Part shown: piece by piece, positions 1 to 5,823 of the stretch
How positions within the stretch are numbered: position 1 is the first letter of the stretch
Layout: each line of letters opens with the position of its first letter
NCBI GenBank assembly: GCA_001464165.1
Contig: LNEX01000173.1
Span: forward strand, 1 to 9,266
Origin: a bacterium Ga0077546
GTDB taxonomy: Bacteria > Cyanobacteriota > Vampirovibrionia > Obscuribacterales > Obscuribacteraceae
DNA: 9,266 nt
Direction: 5' to 3'
The notes under the pieces: model-generated
Seen by the model: only the letters and a program-made list of their open reading frames with translations
The model's database searches: none
What the model was told of the DNA's origin: nothing
Position numbers and translations under genes: made by a program

Positions 1-2
1 AG

Positions 3-341
3 GAGTTTTTGTGTGAATATAAGCAAGATAGGCACGGAAGAGTTTTTGTTGCTTTATTTGACACGGACCCGGCTATTGCTGGCCATCAGAAGGCTTTGAT
101 TGCTCGACTTGAGGCATTCCCTGCTGAGGTTGAGGAAGCGGTACAGGCCCGCAATCCTGGACGGATTGCCCGCTTTGCCTATGATTTAGCAAATGATTTG
201 CAGAAATTTTATGAAGTCTCGCGCGTCATAACCGACGATTTATCAGTCTCGAAAGCAAGGCTAGGACTAATTTTTGCGACAAAGCAGGTATTAGCTAACG
301 CACTGGGCATAATAGGCGTGTCAGCTCCAGAGCGGATGTAG
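3..341 (+). CDS. argS: Arginyl-tRNA synthetase, C-terminal end (5' truncated by the window)
   Basis: Arginyl-tRNA synthetase charges tRNA-Arg with arginine in the cytoplasm. Only about the last 112 residues are present. They correspond to the all-helical DALR anticodon-binding domain. The visible family pattern is a Leu-rich helix leading into FPAEVEEAV, then RNPGRIARFAYDLANDLQKFYE, and the characteristic closing motif SAPERM at the stop codon (339-341). The reading frame is open to the left edge, so the TTG at position 9 is not a start; the gene begins outside the window. The first 20 or so visible residues do not show the YAHARI-type motif that usually precedes this region, so there may be local divergence or an insertion there. 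Downstream is a 127-base gap before the next gene on the same strand. The identification rests on the C-terminal motif and domain pattern and is quite secure. Confidence 0.9.
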   Translation, partial: EFLCEYKQDRHGRVFVALFDTDPAIAGHQKALIARLEAFPAEVEEAVQARNPGRIARFAYDLANDLQKFYEVSRVITDDLSVSKARLGLIFATKQVLANALGIIGVSAPERM

Positions 342-468
342 GTTTATAGGTCGTAGATAGATAAATATGAGACCGAAAATTCGCATCAGGACTTCACGGT
401 CTTGGCATCCGGTGCTAGGCTAGAGCTATGGCTCTCGCATCTATTAGTTTCAGGCAAAAGGCGATTAA
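342..468 (+). other. Intergenic region between argS and the WYL gene, with two weak inverted repeats
   Basis: This 127-base gap has no open reading frame that I can support. It holds two short inverted repeats: AGACCG (370-375) with CGGTCT (397-402), 6 bp around a 21-base loop, and AGAGC (422-426) with GCTCT (431-435), 5 bp around a TATG loop. Neither is followed by a run of T, so neither looks like a standard intrinsic terminator. A TTGGCA (402-407) resembles a -35 box but has no good -10 at the right distance. The region may contain the end of the argS transcript and a promoter for the WYL-rpiB pair, but I cannot place either. Confidence 0.3.
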
Positions 469-1209
469 ATGCACGACAGGGCAGAGAATAATAACCGTGA
501 CAGCGGCAGGGATGAGCTTTCAGAGAAGTTCACTCTAGAATTCACTAAAGAAGAAGGCATGCTCCTTCTAACAAGCGCCAAACTTCTCGACAAACTTGTG
601 GCTGGGGTAACTATTCATGCCCAAGAGCGAGATCAGTTAATTAAGGAAATTATCGAGAAAATAGCAGGGGCTGTTTCTCCAGAGGTTTCTAAGGTGTCAG
701 GGGAGCTGGCTGAAGCTATTGTTGATTCTGTCATGGGTGCTGATGAGCTTGACGATGATTACTCGTATGTTTCAGATGCTTTAGGCTTTAATTTGGTAGA
801 AGGCGATTCTTTTCTCGATACCTATTCTGAGGAAGAGATGGCAGCTCAACTCAATCTCTTTCAACCAGAATCATGTTTCGATTCAGAGCAGTACGCCCAA
901 ATTGACTTTCCTATGTATGCCATAGATGAAACTTTGCCTGTCTTAGAAAATGCCATGATTAATCATCTTTGCGTCCGAGCTCAGTACTACAGCTTCGCTC
1001 GTGAATCAGTCGATACAATTACTCTAAATCCGTTGGTGATTCTCAAAGAGCAGGGCAATTGGCGCATGGTTGCCTTCTGCCACGAACTTAGCGAGCTATT
1101 GCTCTTTAGAGTTGATCGAATAAAAGAGATCATTGAAACAGCACAATCATTTGAAGCGCCAAAAGATGTTAGTCAAATTAGCTATAGACGTCTGCCTGTT
1201 TACTCGTGA
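469..1209 (+). CDS. WYL-domain protein without a helix-turn-helix
   Basis: A 246-residue protein with a WYL-type ligand-sensing domain at about residues 157-230. It shows the family layout: a helix LENAMINHLCVRAQYYS, the strand TLNPLVIL, GNWRMVAFCHE in the WYL motif position, and LLFRVDRIKEI matching the conserved FRxDRI end. The name-giving triad reads Trp198-Arg199-Met200 instead of W-Y-L. Residues 20-90 (FTLEFTKEEGMLLLTSAKLLDK onward) resemble the helical linker that follows the DNA-binding domain in PafBC/DeoR-like WYL regulators. The usual N-terminal winged helix-turn-helix is absent. A TAA stop (466-468) immediately precedes the ATG in frame, so no longer start exists. An acidic stretch (GADELDDDY, 90-98) lies between the two parts. 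The gene overlaps the rpiB start by four bases (GTGA), which suggests translational coupling. It may act as a sensor that partners another protein, or be a derived regulator; the function is not established. Confidence 0.78.
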   Translation: MHDRAENNNRDSGRDELSEKFTLEFTKEEGMLLLTSAKLLDKLVAGVTIHAQERDQLIKEIIEKIAGAVSPEVSKVSGELAEAIVDSVMGADELDDDYSYVSDALGFNLVEGDSFLDTYSEEEMAAQLNLFQPESCFDSEQYAQIDFPMYAIDETLPVLENAMINHLCVRAQYYSFARESVDTITLNPLVILKEQGNWRMVAFCHELSELLLFRVDRIKEIIETAQSFEAPKDVSQISYRRLPVYS

Positions 1210-1700
1210 ATTCTAGGATAATTGTGACTAATCAAGCAAAATCAAGAACGATTGCTCTCGGTAGTGATCATGCAGGCTTCGAACTGAAGCAAGCGATCAG
1301 AGATTTATTGATACAACAAGCATTAAACGTCGAAGATTTCGGCACTTTTTCTCTCGAATCTTGTGATTATCCTGACTATGCTCGAAAAGTAGCTGAGGCT
1401 GTTTCGCAAGGTGTCTGTGCCAAAGGCATTTTGGTCTGTGGTTCGGGGGTGGGTGTCTCTATTGTTGCCAATAAAGTACGCAAAGTTAGAGCTGCACTAG
1501 TTAGTGAAGTCGAAGCTGCCATATTGTCTAGACAACACAATGATGCCAATGTTCTTTGTTTGGGTGCACGCACTACTTCTCAAGGTCAGGCCAAGGAAAT
1601 AATTGCAGCCTGGCTTGCCACCGAATTTGAAGGTGGCAGGCATCAAAGACGCATTAATAAAATTGAGCAGTCAAGGCAAGGCGAAAATCTATTTGGCTGA
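1206..1700 (+). CDS. rpiB: Ribose-5-phosphate isomerase B
   Basis: RpiB interconverts ribose 5-phosphate and ribulose 5-phosphate in the non-oxidative pentose phosphate pathway, in the cytoplasm. The LacAB_rpiB family motifs are all visible in the 164 residues: IALGSDHAGFELK (16-28) at the phosphosugar site, DYPDYA (54-59), ILVCGSGVGVSIVANK (75-90) with the catalytic Cys78, SRQHNDANVL (108-117) with His111, and the C-terminal FEGGRHQRRI (141-150). The Cys form is the E. coli-like type, not the mycobacterial Glu type. The GTG start at 1206 overlaps the upstream stop codon. A second GTG at 1224, preceded by AGGA (1215-1218) five bases away, is an equally good or better start and would give 158 residues beginning just ahead of the core fold. 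The 3' end overlaps a convergent gene by 12 bases. A substrate preference for allose 6-phosphate or a lactose-pathway isomer cannot be excluded from sequence alone. Confidence 0.94.
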   Translation: MNSRIIVTNQAKSRTIALGSDHAGFELKQAIRDLLIQQALNVEDFGTFSLESCDYPDYARKVAEAVSQGVCAKGILVCGSGVGVSIVANKVRKVRAALVSEVEAAILSRQHNDANVLCLGARTTSQGQAKEIIAAWLATEFEGGRHQRRINKIEQSRQGENLFG

Positions 1701-2150
1701 GCCTCTAGCTGCTGCTGATACTAGCGGTCTGGCGGGCTGTAATCGGCGCCACACAGCAAAGCTTTCGTTTAGCAAATTGCCTTGCTCATCGTAAGCTGGA
1801 CCGATTAAGGTCGAATCGGGTTCACGCCTTAACCAATCGGCCTCAAAACGACTAAGTGTTGCTGTAAAACGCTCGTTTGCTAGGGCCTCGCGTAAAGTAA
1901 GGCAATGTCGCTTGCCGTAGATGCCGTGCGACTCTTTGAGCAAGGCGGCAATAGCAGAAGTTCTTCTCTTGGCACTTCCGCGCACACGCTTTTCAGTATT
2001 ATAAGAATTACCTACTAATAGAAAAGTTTTGCCTGGCCAAGCTTGACTGCTTTTGTATGGAGCGAGGTCAACCCTTCGTTGCAGAGAATCTGGGCTGATT
2101 GCTGAATTCATTTTTGTTAAAAGTTCTTTGACTTCTTCTTGCCTTGGCAT
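1689..2150 (-). CDS. Small basic protein of unknown function
   Basis: I do not recognise this 153-residue protein. The start is set at the ATG at 2148-2150 because AGAGG lies five bases ahead of it on the minus strand (within 2155-2160); the open frame runs further upstream, but those extra 60 residues have no supporting start signal. The protein is soluble-looking and rich in Arg and Lys, notably around residues 54-63 (KRVRGSAKRR). No signal peptide or membrane segment is seen. Apparent features are a helix near residues 1-16, a compact middle (AWPGKTFLLVGNSYNTEKR, 37-55), a further helical part (64-110), and a short C-terminal tail rich in Ala and Arg. Its last 12 bases overlap the 3' end of rpiB on the other strand. 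It diverges from the glycerate kinase across 112 bases. The clean SD and sustained frame support a real gene; the basic charge would allow nucleic-acid binding, but that is a guess. Confidence 0.62.
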   Translation of the reverse strand: MPRQEEVKELLTKMNSAISPDSLQRRVDLAPYKSSQAWPGKTFLLVGNSYNTEKRVRGSAKRRTSAIAALLKESHGIYGKRHCLTLREALANERFTATLSRFEADWLRREPDSTLIGPAYDEQGNLLNESFAVWRRLQPARPLVSAAARGSAK

Positions 2151-2154
2151 AAAT

Positions 2155-2160
2155 TCCTCT
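2155..2160 (-). promoter_or_regulatory. Shine-Dalgarno site that sets the start of the unknown minus-strand gene
   Basis: The minus strand reads AGAGGA, with AGAGG five bases before the ATG at 2150. It is the strongest ribosome-binding site near this frame and argues against the longer upstream start. Confidence 0.7.
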
Positions 2161-2252
2161 TTATAGGATTTGAACCACGATATTGAAATTACTCTATTTG
2201 TACTTTTCCACTGGTCACTGTCGGATAAACTAGCGAAAGCGGAATTAAGGTT

Positions 2253-2257
2253 AGGAG
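2253..2257 (+). promoter_or_regulatory. Shine-Dalgarno site that sets the glycerate kinase start
   Basis: AGGAG lies five bases before the GTG at 2263. From this GTG the protein opens directly with the family's N-terminal strand (V)RILVAPCAYKG, so it decides against the ATG at 2170. Confidence 0.75.
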
Positions 2258-2262
2258 TCGAA

Positions 2263-3390
2263 GTGAGAATTTTGGTCGCTCCCTGCGCATACAAGGGCAC
2301 CCTCCATGCATCAGATTTGGCCAAGGCCATAGCTCAAGGTATAAAGCAGGAGTTTGAACAAGAAATTGAGCAAGAAGATAGCCTAAATTTTAGAGAATTA
2401 GTGATCGAACTGGCGCCAGTGGCAGATGGCGGTGATGATACTATTTCTTGCTTGCAGCTATCCTTAGGCGGCAATTTTGCCTACGACACTGTCAGTGGGC
2501 CAATTTCTCAGCCGACTTATGCAGCCTACTTACGCCTAGGCCGAATGGCTGTAGTTGAACTAGCCCAAGCAAGTGGTATTGCTCATTTGCGAGAAAATCA
2601 GCTAGCCGCACTTCAGGCTAATACATTTGGTACGGGACAAATTGTGGCGAGAGCAATTGAAGCTGGTGCTACTGTCATAGCAATTACGCTTGGAGGTAGT
2701 GCCTCTACTGATGGTGGCAGCGCTGTTCTAGCAGCACTAGGGGCAAAGTTTTATAATGAGGCTGGAAAAGCAATTTTGACAGACGGTACTGTATGCGGTG
2801 GCTCTGCTTTGCTGTCCATTGCGCATATAGATCTTTCAGAGCTAAGGCGTAGAATTGAAGGAATTGAGTTTTTGATTGCCACAGATGTCACTAATCCTTT
2901 GCTTGGTTCTCAGGGTGCAGCTGCCATTTTTGCGCCACAGAAAGGAGCTAATAGCGAGGAAGTTGAATATCTAGAACGGAGTCTCGAGCATTTTGCTTCA
3001 GTTCTAGAGGCCGCCTGCCAAAGTGATAAATCCTGGCGTGGTCTGGCTCTTGGACTGGGCGCTCGTTTTACTTCTGGCTTTCATTGGTTTGCTGAACAAA
3101 CCAACCTGGTTGAGAAGCTCAACTGGTGCGACTTAGTTATAGTTGCCGAAGGCTGTCTTGATAGTCAGTCGCTCGCTGGTAAGGCCAGCGGAGAAATCTT
3201 GAAACTAGCAAGAGCTGCTGGCAAGGTTGTGGTGGCGCTGCCTGCTTGCTCGCAACTAACTAAAGAGCAAGAAAAGCAATTCGCTGCAGTCATTGCTACC
3301 GCAAGCCAAGACAAGCTTGCCACTCTAGACAGTGTCAAGCAAGCAGCTCAGGGGCTATTTAAAGTTAGCGGCGTTTTTTCAAAAAACTGA
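2263..3390 (+). CDS. Glycerate kinase, type I (GarK/GlxK family)
   Basis: The family phosphorylates D-glycerate with ATP, usually to 2-phosphoglycerate, feeding glyoxylate- or photorespiration-derived carbon into glycolysis in the cytoplasm. With the GTG start at 2263 the protein has 375 residues, the usual family length. Visible motifs are ILVAPCAYKGTL (3-14), APVADGGDDT (51-60), VVELAQASGIAHL (97-109), NTFGTGQ (120-126), ITLGGSASTDGGSAVLAALG (141-160), IATDVTNPLLGSQGAAAIFAPQKGA (205-229) and CDLVIVAEGCLDSQSLAGKASGEI (289-312). Two regions depart from the family. The GAGAAGGLG-like glycine stretch is replaced by WRGLALGLGAR (258-268) and the following segment is short. The usual TGEGR is VAEGC (294-298). 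A Glu/Gln-rich insertion (FEQEIEQED) sits at 31-39. Activity is likely but not assured. The 3' end overlaps the convergent LysM gene by 26 bases. Confidence 0.92.
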   Translation: MRILVAPCAYKGTLHASDLAKAIAQGIKQEFEQEIEQEDSLNFRELVIELAPVADGGDDTISCLQLSLGGNFAYDTVSGPISQPTYAAYLRLGRMAVVELAQASGIAHLRENQLAALQANTFGTGQIVARAIEAGATVIAITLGGSASTDGGSAVLAALGAKFYNEAGKAILTDGTVCGGSALLSIAHIDLSELRRRIEGIEFLIATDVTNPLLGSQGAAAIFAPQKGANSEEVEYLERSLEHFASVLEAACQSDKSWRGLALGLGARFTSGFHWFAEQTNLVEKLNWCDLVIVAEGCLDSQSLAGKASGEILKLARAAGKVVVALPACSQLTKEQEKQFAAVIATASQDKLATLDSVKQAAQGLFKVSGVFSKN

Positions 3391-5575
3391 GCATGTCATT
3401 AGCTAGAGTGCTGTTAACCGCTGGTTTTACTGATTCAAATTGTCCTGGTGCAGCCGCATGGGCTGGTTGAATTAGGACGTCAGGCTGAGCCTTGGCCGGT
3501 ATAACTTTTTCACCGAGGCTGGCAGGATCTGGCAACTGGTTGATTCTTTGAAGCGGCATTGCTTCATAGTTGCTCATGGTTGAAGTCTGCGATTGCAGCT
3601 GTTGAGTCTGAATAGGTTGACCTTGAACAGCTTGCGCTTGCATATCTTGTGGCATTCCGGCTTCAGCGCCATAACTCTCAATTGGAGCTTGAGCTGTTGT
3701 CTGCACATCAACATTAACATTGGTTTGTGGCAGAGGTGCATTAGCTAGTTGTCCCGATGTGGCTGAAGCTAGATTTTGTCCGCCAACCGCACCAGAAGCG
3801 CTGGCTAGTTGATTTGAAGGGTCAACTGTGCCAAGTGAAAGCTGTTGGCCAGGGTGAATCATGCCTGGATTAGACCCGATCAATTCGCTATTGGCCTTAT
3901 AGATGTCGCCCCATTTTGTGGCGTCACCGAGTTGATCGTGGGCTATGTCCCAAAGTGTGTCACCTGATTGAACGGTGTATTGACCAGCGGCGCCAGGTGT
4001 TGCTGCTGAAGCAATGTCGGCACTTTCAGCGCCGGGCAATTGAATAGTAGTACCTGGTCTGATCAATTCTGGATTGGCTCCCAGAACATCGGCATTCATC
4101 TTATAGATGTCGCCCCATTTTGTGGCGTCACCAAGGTTATCTTTGGCAATATTCCAAAGATTGTCACCAGAGCGAATTGTGTAGCTGCGAGGCTCTAGGT
4201 TGTTTGCCGTTTGAGCTTGCTGGCCCTGCTCCATTGGTTGGTTATTCTGAGCAACTTCTTGCTGTTGTTGCTGGCCTAGCTGCTGTTGTTCGAACTGCTG
4301 TTGTGGATTCAACTCTTGTTGCTGAGCTTCGACTTGAGGCTTGTTATTGGTTACAGCCTTAGCGGCATTTTGAGTTCCCTGATGATTGCTATTTCTAACA
4401 GAGTGAGATGTACGGTCAAAGGTTTTGTGGGTTCGTGCTTCTGCCTTGGCGTGATCTAGCTTATGAGTAGCATTGTGCTTGACGCCATGGTCTGCTTTCG
4501 CAGCAACAGCGTCATGTTTGGCTGCTACTTTATGGTCTAAGGCATGAGAGTCACCTAGGGCATCAGCCTTAAGATTGCCATTGTTTCCATCTAGGCTAAG
4601 CGATTTTGCTTTGAGTCCGCCAAGATTCTCAGCTCCGCCTTTTACGGTATCAATACTTGGCCTAGCGCTGCCGACGGTTGACTGGAACGAGTCTGATTGA
4701 TTGCCCATGGCCAGCAAATCGTTGTTAGGCTCAGCAAATGTTGAGCTACCGACATTCAGTGAACCAGCACTTGGAGTTTGCATAGGCAATGACTGAGCCA
4801 TGCTTTGGGCATTGAGACTCTGGCCGTTGCTGATGCTATCGCTGAAAAGCCTATTGTTACCGGCAACTTGAGCTGCAGGCATGTTGGCCGAGAGGCCTGG
4901 TCCAGATAGGTGTCCTTGACCTTCAAACTGCAATTTGGCCATGTTGCCGGAGCCACTTACATTTAGCGAGTTGCGACCAAATGCTTGTTGGGAGAATGGT
5001 TCGCCACCGTGCCCTAGTGAGGTGTTTAATTTGTTGGAGAGCAAGTCTGAGTTGAAGCTGCCACTAAAATGTCCAGGCAACTGCCCGCCAATTCCGCCGA
5101 TTTGACCAAAAAATGGAGCATTGCCGGGAAGTAGCGAAAGATTCAAACCAAAGTGTTCTGGTTTGAAAGCACTAAGGGCCGAGGCCAGCTGATTGCCGCC
5201 GAGATTCCCCAAAAGAGATTGATCAATGCCCAAGGTCATGGCGAGATGGGTGCCAATTTGGCTGAGTGCTTCAAGTTGCGTGCCAAAGAAGGCCCCGAGG
5301 GCTTCGAAGAAGCCGCTGAAAAATCCAATATGACCAGGCATCTTTGTAATCATATTGATTAGAGGTGAAACTGCTTGCTCTCCGCCCGGGGGTATGGCAC
5401 CCAGTCCAGCCATGGCGTCTGTGCCTGGCATTGCTGCCATGGCAGCGTCTTTACCTACAGAAGCAACTGATGAAAATTGGTTTTGTACTTCACGGACAAT
5501 CGATTCTGATCCTGAGTTAACCTGGCTGGCTGCCTGGTCGAGTGGTTCTGAAGATCTGAATTCGAGGGATGACAT
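3365..5575 (-). CDS. Large low-complexity protein with two LysM domains and no signal peptide
   Basis: A 736-residue protein. The N-terminal part (1-130) is helical with a mildly hydrophobic stretch (70-127) but no signal peptide. Residues 140-340 are Gly/Ser/Asn/Leu-rich and probably disordered. Residues 343-398 are basic and His-rich (many H, K, A). Residues 416-456 are Gln-rich. Two LysM domains follow, at 464-514 (YTIRSGDNLWNIA) and 532-581 (YTVQSGDTLWDIA). LysM normally binds N-acetylglucosamine glycans such as peptidoglycan. The C-terminal 150 residues are Ala/Gln/Pro-rich and end in KKRR. The ATG at 5575 has AAGGA seven bases upstream, and an in-frame TAG (5606-5608) lies ten codons further up, so no hidden secretion signal can be added. 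The location is therefore unclear: an unconventional export route, or a cytoplasmic or particle-associated role. It is divergent from a secreted protein and convergent on the glycerate kinase. Exact function unknown. Confidence 0.88.
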   Translation of the reverse strand: MSSLEFRSSEPLDQAASQVNSGSESIVREVQNQFSSVASVGKDAAMAAMPGTDAMAGLGAIPPGGEQAVSPLINMITKMPGHIGFFSGFFEALGAFFGTQLEALSQIGTHLAMTLGIDQSLLGNLGGNQLASALSAFKPEHFGLNLSLLPGNAPFFGQIGGIGGQLPGHFSGSFNSDLLSNKLNTSLGHGGEPFSQQAFGRNSLNVSGSGNMAKLQFEGQGHLSGPGLSANMPAAQVAGNNRLFSDSISNGQSLNAQSMAQSLPMQTPSAGSLNVGSSTFAEPNNDLLAMGNQSDSFQSTVGSARPSIDTVKGGAENLGGLKAKSLSLDGNNGNLKADALGDSHALDHKVAAKHDAVAAKADHGVKHNATHKLDHAKAEARTHKTFDRTSHSVRNSNHQGTQNAAKAVTNNKPQVEAQQQELNPQQQFEQQQLGQQQQQEVAQNNQPMEQGQQAQTANNLEPRSYTIRSGDNLWNIAKDNLGDATKWGDIYKMNADVLGANPELIRPGTTIQLPGAESADIASAATPGAAGQYTVQSGDTLWDIAHDQLGDATKWGDIYKANSELIGSNPGMIHPGQQLSLGTVDPSNQLASASGAVGGQNLASATSGQLANAPLPQTNVNVDVQTTAQAPIESYGAEAGMPQDMQAQAVQGQPIQTQQLQSQTSTMSNYEAMPLQRINQLPDPASLGEKVIPAKAQPDVLIQPAHAAAPGQFESVKPAVNSTLANDMLSFLKKRR
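3373..3387. repeat. AT-rich perfect palindrome in the convergent gene overlap
   Basis: GTTTTTTCAAAAAAC is a perfect inverted repeat with 7-base arms around a single C. It lies inside the 26-base overlap of the glycerate kinase and LysM gene ends. It lacks the GC-rich stem of a typical terminator, but it places a U-run on both transcripts near their ends. Confidence 0.5.
3896..3928 (-). repeat. 33-base direct repeat, copy in the second LysM domain
   Basis: These 33 bases are identical, base for base, to 4100-4132. Both encode GDATKWGDIYK in the middle of a LysM domain (here residues 550-560). The sequences on either side are clearly diverged between the two domains. Confidence 0.9.
4100..4132 (-). 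repeat. 33-base direct repeat, copy in the first LysM domain
   Basis: This is the partner of the copy at 3896-3928, offset by 204 bases (68 codons, exactly one LysM repeat unit). It encodes residues 482-492. All synonymous positions match, unlike the flanking domain sequence. Confidence 0.9.
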
Positions 5576-5582
5576 CTGTGAG

Positions 5583-5587
5583 TCCTT
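5583..5587 (-). promoter_or_regulatory. Shine-Dalgarno site of the LysM gene, abutting a hairpin
   Basis: AAGGA on the minus strand lies seven bases before the ATG at 5575. Its first two A residues are also the last two bases of the 7-bp hairpin at 5586-5604, so folding of the leader could affect access to it. Confidence 0.7.
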
Positions 5588-5654
5588 GAAAGCCGTTCTT
5601 TCAATCTACAGCCGGGGCCGGCGCTTGTCCATGGGGACCATGGGAGGATTCCCA
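5586..5654 (-). promoter_or_regulatory. Leader of the LysM gene rich in inverted repeats
   Basis: Four hairpin-capable elements lie within 69 bases upstream of the LysM start. Plus-strand coordinates are: 5586-5604, TTGAAAG/CTTTCAA around five bases; 5611-5622, GCCGG/CCGGC around two bases; 5629-5643, CCATGG/CCATGG around three bases; and 5641-5654, TGGGA/TCCCA around four bases. The last two share bases and cannot both form. The stretch is much richer in GC than its surroundings. It may be a structured 5' untranslated region or a set of protein-binding sites. No known riboswitch class was recognised. Confidence 0.5.
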
Positions 5655-5752
5655 CGGTTTTGAGCGAGAATTTGCATAATAGTCAAAAGATTTATCTTCG
5701 GCAGCCCAAGTTGATTGTTTATGGGTGTTCAAGTCGGTCAATTTACTTAGGT

Positions 5753-5785
5753 TTTCTTGCTTACCCTTTCTTGCTTACCCTTTCT
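5753..5785 (+). repeat. 14-bp tandem repeat upstream of the secreted-protein gene
   Basis: The unit TTTCTTGCTTACCC occurs at 5753-5766 and again, perfectly, at 5767-5780, followed by a partial third copy TTTCT (5781-5785). It ends about 13 bases before the -10-like TAAAAT, so it covers the expected -35 position. Confidence 0.85.
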
Positions 5786-5823
5786 GAGGTCAAGCGGTTA
5801 AAATTCCCAGTAATTTAGCAGGG

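Larger units (their letters stand above)
2151..2262. promoter_or_regulatory. Divergent promoter region, unknown gene / glycerate kinase
   Basis: This 112-base stretch separates two divergent genes and must hold whatever promoters drive them locally. On the plus strand TTGAAC followed after 17 bases by TCTATT (within about 2169-2197) is a possible but weak sigma-70-type pair. No convincing minus-strand pair was found. The Shine-Dalgarno sites of both genes lie at its two ends. Confidence 0.35.
5576..5823. promoter_or_regulatory. Divergent control region between the LysM gene and the secreted-protein gene
   Basis: This 248-base region has no gene. Besides the inverted repeats near its left end and the tandem repeat near its right end, the plus strand has a -10-like TAAAAT at 5799-5804, five of six matches to TATAAT, about 20 bases before the ATG at 5824. 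No good -35 box accompanies it; the tandem repeat occupies that place. On the minus strand a TTGACT (about 5668-5673) is a possible -35, but its -10 partner is poor. Confidence 0.5.

Noticed and set aside
9..341. A complete small gene starting at TTG 9
   Set aside because: The frame is open to the left edge and the protein is the C-terminal domain of arginyl-tRNA synthetase, so it is a truncated larger gene.
370..435. Terminator or small RNA between argS and the WYL gene
   Set aside because: The stems are short, one loop is long, and no T run follows; the region does not fold like a tRNA either.
1376..1573. Minus-strand 65-residue gene inside rpiB
   Set aside because: It lies wholly within a well-conserved gene on the other strand and has no supporting signal.
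2170..2262. Longer start for the glycerate kinase
   Set aside because: The extra 31 residues do not match the family; the SD and the family's first strand both begin at 2263.
2151..2330. Longer start for the unknown minus-strand gene
   Set aside because: It would run into the glycerate kinase coding region and lacks an SD, while the ATG at 2150 has a strong one.
3896..4132. CRISPR repeats
   Set aside because: There are only two copies 204 bases apart, both in frame within LysM domains of a coding gene.
5355..5663. Plus-strand 102-residue gene opposite the LysM start
   Set aside because: It is a shadow of the LysM gene and its leader, with no SD and no recognisable protein.
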